A program made the translations under genes and the position numbers. Below the pieces are notes generated by a model. That model searched no databases, had not been told where the DNA came from, and saw nothing but the letters and a program-made list of their open reading frames with translations. From positions 1 to 10,010 of the forward strand of contig CAMPGG010000112.1 of NCBI GenBank assembly GCA_946885335.1: a stretch of DNA of 10,010 bases, in the 5' to 3' direction. Below are positions 6,366-10,010 of this stretch, piece by piece; within the stretch, counting starts at the first letter, position 1, and every line of letters begins with the position of its first letter. This stretch comes from an uncultured Chitinophagaceae bacterium (GTDB taxonomy: Bacteria; Bacteroidota; Bacteroidia; Chitinophagales; Chitinophagaceae).

Positions 6366-6635
6366 TTACCAGCTTGCTTTTTTAACGCCTGGTATTTTAC
6401 CATTCAGTGCCATATCCCTGAAAGCGATCCTGGAAAGACCAAAATAACGGATATAACCTCTTGGGCGACCCGTTAACTGGCAACGGTTTTTTAACCGAAC
6501 CGCAGATGAATTCTTTGGTAAAAGATCTAATGCTTTCCAATCACCTGCTTGTTTCAGGGCTTCACGCTTTTCAGCATACTGCGCAACCATTTTCTCTCTT
6601 TTGCGCTGCCTGGCTTTGATTGATGTTTTAGCCAT
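6366..6635 (-). CDS. rpsN: 30S ribosomal protein S14 (uS14), zinc-free type
   Basis: S14 sits in the head of the small subunit and is needed for late 30S assembly. The product has 89 residues. It begins [15 protein letters not shown] after the methionine and ends with the signature [20 protein letters not shown], then [18 protein letters not shown]. Only one cysteine is present, so the four-cysteine zinc knuckle of the short form is absent; this is the long, zinc-independent form. It lies between rplE (45 bp) and rpsH (127 bp) in the classical order. The leader has no SD sequence. Confidence 0.98.
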   Translation of the reverse strand: MAKTSIKARQRKREKMVAQYAEKREALKQAGDWKALDLLPKNSSAVRLKNRCQLTGRPRGYIRYFGLSRIAFRDMALNGKIPGVKKASW

Positions 6636-6662
6636 ATTTACTTTATTTGTCTATTTGATTTG

Positions 6663-6680
6663 TTAACCAATTCAGGTTAA
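6663..6680 (-). repeat. Short inverted repeat directly after rplE
   Basis: TTAACC (6663-6668) and GGTTAA (6675-6680) form a perfect 6-bp stem with a 6-nt loop, directly abutting the rplE stop codon at 6681. It is short and AT-rich, with no T-tract, so it is recorded only as a possible mRNA structure in the rplE-rpsN spacer. Confidence 0.3.
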
Positions 6681-7250
6681 TTACTTTTTAATATTTTTAA
6701 AAGGCATTCCAAGTTCTTTCAACAACTCGTAAGCTTCTTCGTCCGTATTGGCGTTTGTTACAAAAGTGATATCCATACCGGTGATACGATTCACTTTATC
6801 GATGTCGATCTCGGGGAAAATGATCTGCTCTGTAACACCCATGGTATAGTTACCACGACCATCAAAAGATTTTTCATTTACGCCTTTAAAGTCACGAACA
6901 CGAGGTAAAGCCACTGCGATCAAACGATCAAGAAATTCGTACATCTTATCTCCGCGCAAAGTTACCCTTGCACCGATCGGCATTGCTTTACGCAACTTGA
7001 AGTTTGAGATATCTTTCTTTGATAATGTCGCCATTGCTTTTTGACCGCTGATGGTACTTAATTCATCAACCGCAATATCAACCAGCTTCTTATCTGTTAC
7101 GGCACCATTAACTCCGCGGTTTAAGCAGATCTTTTCAAGGCGTGGTGCCTGCATGATCGACTTGTAACCAAATTTTTTCATTAATGCAGGAATGGCTTCT
7201 TCATGAAACTTCTTCTGCAACCTGGGGGTATATTTTTCTGTAGTGCTCAT
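6681..7250 (-). CDS. rplE: 50S ribosomal protein L5 (uL5)
   Basis: L5 binds 5S rRNA in the central protuberance and contacts the P-site tRNA. The product has 189 residues. The standard motifs are visible: [20 protein letters not shown] near the N-terminus, then LNRGVN, the central [40 protein letters not shown], and the C-terminal [20 protein letters not shown]. Its ATG overlaps the rplX stop by one base (TAATG). AAGGAGGT lies 8 bases upstream, inside the last codons of rplX. This strongly suggests translational coupling with L24. In E. coli the rplE start region is the S8 target; no evidence for S8 binding was sought here. Confidence 0.98.
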   Translation of the reverse strand: MSTTEKYTPRLQKKFHEEAIPALMKKFGYKSIMQAPRLEKICLNRGVNGAVTDKKLVDIAVDELSTISGQKAMATLSKKDISNFKLRKAMPIGARVTLRGDKMYEFLDRLIAVALPRVRDFKGVNEKSFDGRGNYTMGVTEQIIFPEIDIDKVNRITGMDITFVTNANTDEEAYELLKELGMPFKNIKK

Positions 7251-7594
7251 TATTTAGTACCTCCTTGAGTTCTTACTTTTTTGAAAACGCGTTCTGTTTT
7301 ACCATTCTCTCTTACACGGGTAACACGGGCGCCAGATTTTTGCTCAGCATCCCACAACATAACATTGCTGATATGGATAGGAGCTTCCTTTTTAATGATA
7401 CCGCCTTTGGTGTTTTGTGCAGAAGGCTTGGTATGCTTGGTGATGATATTCACACCTTCCACTAACACTTTTCCTTCATCAACCAATACTTCTTTTACCA
7501 GGCGTGGCTTGGTAAGATCTTTGTCTTCACCTGCAATAACCACTACATTATCACCCTTCCTGATATTGTACTTTGGTTTAAATCTTGATTTCAT
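7250..7594 (-). CDS. rplX: 50S ribosomal protein L24 (uL24)
   Basis: L24 is an early assembly initiator of the large subunit, near the exit of the peptide tunnel. The 114-residue product has a KOW domain at its N-terminus: [15 protein letters not shown] at about 12-26, then [12 protein letters not shown] at about 43-54 and [17 protein letters not shown]. In most L24 proteins the KOW loop reads DKG followed by a short K/G turn. Here it is DKDLTKPR, without the usual glycine. The C-terminus carries the SD of rplE. The ATG at 7592-7594 has no SD; a recurrent hairpin lies 29 nt upstream in the 76-bp spacer from rplN. Identity is firm despite the loop difference. Confidence 0.97.
   Translation of the reverse strand: MKSRFKPKYNIRKGDNVVVIAGEDKDLTKPRLVKEVLVDEGKVLVEGVNIITKHTKPSAQNTKGGIIKKEAPIHISNVMLWDAEQKSGARVTRVRENGKTERVFKKVRTQGGTK
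7259..7266 (-). promoter_or_regulatory. Consensus Shine-Dalgarno sequence for rplE inside rplX
   Basis: On the minus strand AAGGAGGT lies 8 bases upstream of the rplE ATG (7248-7250), and the same bases encode the Gln-Gly-Gly near the end of L24. It is a full-length anti-SD complement. With the one-base stop/start overlap it fixes the rplE start and points to coupled translation. Confidence 0.75.
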
Positions 7595-7623
7595 TTTTTA
7601 TACCTGTTTAGGTTTGCTTTTCA

Positions 7624-7642
7624 TTCCTGATACTGCCAGGAA
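7624..7642 (-). repeat. Spacer hairpin upstream of rplX, copy of the one upstream of rplR
   Basis: On the minus strand TTCCTGGCAGTATCAGGAA folds as a perfect 6-bp stem TTCCTG/CAGGAA with a GCAGTAT loop. It lies 29 nt upstream of the rplX ATG. Seventeen of nineteen bases match the hairpin at 5089-5107, including the loop core GCAG. There is no T-tract after it, so it is not a classical terminator. Confidence 0.5.
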
Positions 7643-7670
7643 ATTATTTAATTCTATTTATTCTTTTCTC

Positions 7671-8039
7671 TTACAACACCTCCGGCGCCAGGGAAACGAT
7701 CTTCATGTAACCCTTATCGCGAAGTTCTCTTGCTACTGGTCCAAAAATACGTGTACCACGAGGCTCTTCAGCCTGGTTTAACAATACAACTGCATTATCA
7801 TCAAAACGGATATATGAACCATCTTTACGACGCAATTTGTTTTTGGTACGAACGATAACGGCTTTGGTTACGGTTCCTTTTTTAACGCCACCGGCTGGAA
7901 TGGCATCTTTAACCGTTACAACAATCTTATCGCCAATCTTTGCATAACGCTGGCCGCTGTTACCCAATACGCGGATGCAAAGCACTTCTTTAGCACCACT
8001 GTTATCCGCAACATTCAACCGGCTTTCTTGCTGAATCAT
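7671..8039 (-). CDS. rplN: 50S ribosomal protein L14 (uL14)
   Basis: L14 is a beta-barrel protein of the large subunit that forms intersubunit bridges and is the binding site of the silencing factor RsfS. The product has exactly 122 residues, the family norm. It begins [19 protein letters not shown] and shows [45 protein letters not shown] and the C-terminal [20 protein letters not shown]. It is the first gene of the classical spc block, but no promoter is evident in the 100-bp spacer after rpsQ, which instead holds a hairpin and AGCTATT word repeats. No SD sequence is seen. Confidence 0.99.
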   Translation of the reverse strand: MIQQESRLNVADNSGAKEVLCIRVLGNSGQRYAKIGDKIVVTVKDAIPAGGVKKGTVTKAVIVRTKNKLRRKDGSYIRFDDNAVVLLNQAEEPRGTRIFGPVARELRDKGYMKIVSLAPEVL

Positions 8040-8054
8040 TTTATTTAAGCTTTG

Positions 8055-8079
8055 AGCTATTAGCTATTTAGCTATTAGC
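8055..8079. repeat. AGCTATT word repeat upstream of rplN
   Basis: Three copies of AGCTATT start at 8055, 8062 and 8070 (one extra T before the third), followed by a partial fourth, AGC, at 8077. The repeat ends 15 nt before the rplN ATG. The word contains AGCT, so the minus-strand RNA can form small TAGC/GCTA stems near the start. The word AGCTAA also appears upstream of rpsQ. Confidence 0.65.
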
Positions 8080-8107
8080 AGTTATAACAATTTTTATAAT
8101 AAAGATC

Positions 8108-8133
8108 AAGGTTGTTCTAAAAGAACTTTCCTT
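8108..8133 (-). promoter_or_regulatory. Composite hairpin after rpsQ
   Basis: On the minus strand AAGG pairs with CCTT, and inside it GTTCT pairs with AGAAC around a TTT loop, with a small internal loop (3/2 nt) between the stems. It starts 6 nt after the rpsQ stop. No strong T-tract follows. It may stabilise or delimit the upstream message; function unproven. Confidence 0.3.
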
Positions 8134-8139
8134 AATTAC

Positions 8140-8400
8140 TTATTTCACTTTTTCAATAACGTCAACCAGTCTCCAACGCTTTGTCTTGCTCATTGGGCGG
8201 GTTTCCATAATGCGCACTGTATCGCCAATGCTGCACTCGTTTTTTTCATCGTGTGCATGGAACCTGGTAGTCTTTTTTACGAACTTACCATAGATCGGGT
8301 GTTTCACCTTTCTTTCCACAGCCACGGTAATGGTCTTGGTCATCTTGTTACTGGTAACCACACCGGTTCTAATTTTTCTTAAATTTCTTTCTACAGACAT
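8140..8400 (-). CDS. rpsQ: 30S ribosomal protein S17 (uS17)
   Basis: S17 is an OB-fold primary binder of the 5' domain of 16S rRNA. The product has 86 residues. The expected motifs [39 protein letters not shown] and [20 protein letters not shown] cover nearly the whole protein. It lies after rpmC, the usual order. The ATG at 8398-8400 is preceded by an AGCTAAA tandem word and, 18 nt upstream, a perfect 8-bp hairpin. No SD sequence is seen. Confidence 0.98.
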   Translation of the reverse strand: MSVERNLRKIRTGVVTSNKMTKTITVAVERKVKHPIYGKFVKKTTRFHAHDEKNECSIGDTVRIMETRPMSKTKRWRLVDVIEKVK

Positions 8401-8404
8401 TTTG

Positions 8405-8418
8405 TTTAGCTTTTAGCT
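8405..8418. repeat. TTTAGCT tandem pair upstream of rpsQ
   Basis: TTTAGCT is repeated exactly, 8405-8411 and 8412-8418, four bases upstream of the rpsQ ATG on the minus strand. Its complement AGCTAAA resembles the repeat word upstream of rplN. Confidence 0.5.
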
Positions 8419-8439
8419 TGAGTTTCTGCCGGAAACTCA
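8419..8439 (-). promoter_or_regulatory. Perfect 8-bp hairpin upstream of rpsQ
   Basis: TGAGTTTC (8419-8426) and GAAACTCA (8432-8439) form a perfect stem around a 5-nt loop. On the minus strand the apex reads TTTCCGGCAGAAA, similar to the TCCTGGCAGNA core of the hairpins upstream of rplX and rplR. It lies 18 nt upstream of the rpsQ ATG and is not followed by a T-tract. Confidence 0.5.
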
Positions 8440-8493
8440 TTTTTTATTACAAATTCTTATAAAATCAAACGGTCAAATAAACCGCTGTTTTTA

Positions 8494-8703
8494 TTATGCG
8501 TTGTTTTGTCTTTTCTTCAATTCCGTTTTAAGACGTGCAACGTCTTTTCTCAAATCACGGATGCTCATCGGGTTTTCTACCGGAGAAATGGCATGCGCAA
8601 ATTTCAATTTCTTCAAACGCATTTCATCTTCTTCAATGCGGGCTTTAAGATCCGCATCATTCAACCCTTGTATGCTTTTTAAATAATCTATTTTCTTTAA
8701 CAT
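8494..8703 (-). CDS. rpmC: 50S ribosomal protein L29 (uL29)
   Basis: L29 is a small two-helix protein at the tunnel exit, next to L23, where trigger factor and other nascent-chain factors dock. The 69-residue product is helical and charged throughout, with [20 protein letters not shown] in the first helix, the middle motif [19 protein letters not shown] and a basic end. It follows rplP after only 21 bp, the tightest true spacer among the ribosomal genes here. The ATG is at 8701-8703, without an SD. Confidence 0.96.
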   Translation of the reverse strand: MLKKIDYLKSIQGLNDADLKARIEEDEMRLKKLKFAHAISPVENPMSIRDLRKDVARLKTELKKRQNNA

Positions 8704-8724
8704 CGCTGATACGATTTTTAATTG

Positions 8725-9141
8725 TTACGCAAGATCCCTGCGCTTAATAAACTTTGTTTTGATAGGTAATTTACCTGAAGCCAGTGCCAATGCTTCCTGT
8801 GCAATTTGCTCAGAAACACCGTCAATTTCGAACATGATACGTCCTGGTTGAACCACGGCAGCCCAGTATTCCAGGTTACCTTTACCCTTACCCATCCTAA
8901 CCTCTGCAGGTTTATTGGTGATTGGCTTGTCAGGGAAAATGCGGATCCACACGTTACCTTCTCTCTTCATGTGACGCGTCAATGCCTGGCGGGCTGCTTC
9001 AATCTGGCGGTCAGTTATCCAATGATTATCCAAAGCTTTTAAACCGTAAGAGCCAAAGGAAAGAGTTGTTCCTCTTTTTGATTCGCCTTTCATGCGACCC
9101 TTTTGCATCTTCCTGTGCTTTGTTCTTTTAGGTTGTAACAT
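8725..9141 (-). CDS. rplP: 50S ribosomal protein L16 (uL16)
   Basis: L16 is a late assembly protein that helps organise the A site of the large subunit. The product has 138 residues. It begins [20 protein letters not shown] and contains [50 protein letters not shown] and [20 protein letters not shown]. The arginine in the VRMGKGKG segment (81-88) corresponds to the residue that is hydroxylated in E. coli; whether that happens here cannot be seen. It lies between rpsC (98-bp spacer) and rpmC, the classical order. Confidence 0.99.
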   Translation of the reverse strand: MLQPKRTKHRKMQKGRMKGESKRGTTLSFGSYGLKALDNHWITDRQIEAARQALTRHMKREGNVWIRIFPDKPITNKPAEVRMGKGKGNLEYWAAVVQPGRIMFEIDGVSEQIAQEALALASGKLPIKTKFIKRRDLA

Positions 9142-9152
9142 TTTATATTAAT

Positions 9153-9168
9153 TTGACAATTCGACAAT
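9153..9168. repeat. Near-perfect 8-bp tandem pair upstream of rplP
   Basis: TTGACAAT (9153-9160) is followed at once by TCGACAAT (9161-9168), one mismatch. It sits 11 nt upstream of the rplP ATG in the rpsC-rplP spacer, separate from the ATTGGCT repeat of the same spacer. Confidence 0.45.
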
Positions 9169-9175
9169 GTGATAC

Positions 9176-9216
9176 TATGCCAATGCTTCTCTTCTCACCT
9201 CATAACCATTGGCATA
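9176..9216 (-). promoter_or_regulatory. 10-bp inverted repeat in the rpsC-rplP spacer
   Basis: TATGCCAATG (9176-9185) and CATTGGCATA (9207-9216) are perfect reverse complements around a 21-nt loop. The right arm is the first unit of a four-unit tandem repeat. There is no T-tract after the stem on the minus strand. Because the ATTGGC word recurs, the left arm could also pair partially with the other units, giving alternative folds. Confidence 0.45.
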
Positions 9217-9238
9217 TTGGCTAATTGGCTGATTGGTG
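9207..9238. repeat. Four-unit 8-bp tandem repeat (NATTGGCN) after rpsC
   Basis: CATTGGCA, TATTGGCT, AATTGGCT and GATTGGTG lie in perfect 8-bp register, with ATTGG invariant. The array lies one base past the rpsC stop codon on the minus strand and fills one third of the spacer to rplP. It does not look like a CRISPR array, as there are no spacers. Confidence 0.7.
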
Positions 9239-9239
9239 C

Positions 9240-10010
9240 TTATCTTCTACCGCCACCGCCGCCTCTTCTGTCATCACCACCACGACCACCACCGCCTCTT
9301 CTGTCATCCCGGCGATCATCTCTTCTTTCTCTTCTTTCTCCTCCAACTGGCTCACCTTTACCACCGGTTATGATGTTCGGGTTTAAATCTCTCTTGGCTA
9401 AAACTTCACCTTTACAGATCCATACTTTGATACCGATTTTACCATAAACAGTTTGTGCAAACACGTTGGCATAATCAATATCCATCCGGAAGGTGTGCAG
9501 GGGAACACGACCTTGTTTAAATTCTTCGCTACGGGCAATCTCCGCACCATTTAAACGACCGCTTAATTTCACTTTAATTCCTTCGGCACCCATGCGTAAT
9601 GCTGAAGCAATACCCATTTTTGTCGCTCTTTTAAAGTTGATACGGTTTTCTATCTGGCGGGCGATAGTATCACCAACGATTGTTGCATCCAGTTCAGGAC
9701 GACGGATCTCCAGAATGTTGATCTGTACATCATCTTTACCAGTGAGCTTCTTTAATTCTTCTTTGATGCGGTCAACTTCACCACCACCTTTACCAATGAT
9801 GATACCAGGCTTTGAAGTATGAATTGTAATGATCAGCTTACCCAGGGTACGCTCAATTACAATTTTAGCTATGCCGCCTTTGCTGATACGGGCATTCAGA
9901 TAATTTCTGATCTTATCATCTTCGATCAAACGACCAGCATAATTTTTTTTGTCAGCATACCAGTTAGATTCCCATCCACGGATGATTCCTAACCTGTTAC
10001 CAATCGGATT
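9240..10010 (-). CDS. rpsC: 30S ribosomal protein S3 (uS3), 5' end missing
   Basis: S3 lines the mRNA entry channel of the small subunit. The reading frame is open to the right edge; 256 residues are visible and only about five (the usual MGQKV) are missing. The visible part begins [20 protein letters not shown]. The KH RNA-binding domain has its GXXG loop in GIIIGKGG (visible residues 69-76). The C-terminal domain contains [20 protein letters not shown] and [20 protein letters not shown]. After about residue 217 comes a low-complexity tail rich in Gly, Arg and Asp, including two 11-residue units. An apparent internal start at 9929 is only a TTG leucine codon. Gene order with rplP confirms identity. 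Confidence 0.98.
   Translation of the reverse strand, partial: NPIGNRLGIIRGWESNWYADKKNYAGRLIEDDKIRNYLNARISKGGIAKIVIERTLGKLIITIHTSKPGIIIGKGGGEVDRIKEELKKLTGKDDVQINILEIRRPELDATIVGDTIARQIENRINFKRATKMGIASALRMGAEGIKVKLSGRLNGAEIARSEEFKQGRVPLHTFRMDIDYANVFAQTVYGKIGIKVWICKGEVLAKRDLNPNIITGGKGEPVGGERRERRDDRRDDRRGGGGRGGDDRRGGGGGRR
9243..9308 (-). repeat. 33-bp tandem duplication coding the S3 tail
   Basis: The last 22 codons of rpsC consist of two 11-residue units, [11 protein letters not shown] and [11 protein letters not shown]. At DNA level 22 consecutive bases (9254-9275 and 9287-9308) match with one difference and a 33-bp offset. This suggests recent duplication by slippage within the coding sequence, in frame. 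Confidence 0.7.

Noticed and set aside
7281..7781. Long plus-strand open frame (166 codons) across rplX and rplN
   Set aside because: It lies antisense to two clear ribosomal genes and the spacer between them, and its translation resembles no protein. It is a shadow of the coding bias on the other strand.
9207..9238. The four-unit repeat as a CRISPR fragment
   Set aside because: Units are 8 bp and directly adjacent, with no unique spacers and no cas genes. It is a simple tandem repeat.
9169..9447. Plus-strand open frame with a proline/serine/leucine-rich product
   Set aside because: The proline-rich part is the complement of the Gly/Arg codons of the S3 tail. It is antisense to rpsC and not a gene.
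9927..9929. Internal start of rpsC at TTG
   Set aside because: The frame continues upstream with the conserved S3 N-terminal sequence to the window edge, so this TTG codes for an internal leucine.

Overview
This window is a ribosomal-protein operon, read entirely from the minus strand (right to left). It most likely comes from a member of the Bacteroidota. The evidence for that phylum is an AT-rich genome, A/T-rich leaders with no Shine-Dalgarno (SD) sequence before almost every gene, map placed directly after secY, and the zinc-free 89-residue form of S14. A Chitinophagaceae or Sphingobacteria-like lineage is plausible, but that is an inference from overall style only.

Layout in order of transcription: rpsC (its first few codons lie beyond the right edge), rplP, rpmC and rpsQ, which form the end of the S10 block. 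Then comes the spc block: rplN, rplX, rplE, rpsN, rpsH, rplF, rplR, rpsE, rpmD, rplO and secY. Then map (type I methionine aminopeptidase), and last a flavoprotein of the HI0933/YhiN family that runs off the left edge. Gene order from rpsC to secY is the classical bacterial one. After map, where infA, rpmJ and the alpha operon often follow in this phylum, an unrelated flavoprotein gene appears instead.

The products work together. S3, S5, S8, S14, S17, L5, L6, L14, L15, L16, L18, L24, L29 and L30 build the two ribosomal subunits. SecY forms the membrane channel through which ribosome-made proteins leave the cytoplasm. Methionine aminopeptidase trims the first methionine from new chains at the exit tunnel. 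The flavoprotein has no evident link to translation.

No coding novelty stands out. The unexpected content is in the spacers, which total about 1.2 kb and are long for such an operon (mostly 45-151 bp). Most contain a good inverted repeat. Two spacers (before rplR and before rplX) carry nearly the same 19-nt hairpin, and a third hairpin before rpsQ shares its core. Several spacers contain degenerate tandem words of 7-9 bp. Only two starts, rplE and rpsH, have a consensus SD sequence. Terminator-like hairpins lie after rpsH, after rplO and between secY and map. No stretch longer than about 150 bp lacks a gene. No tRNA, rRNA, CRISPR array or insertion sequence was seen.
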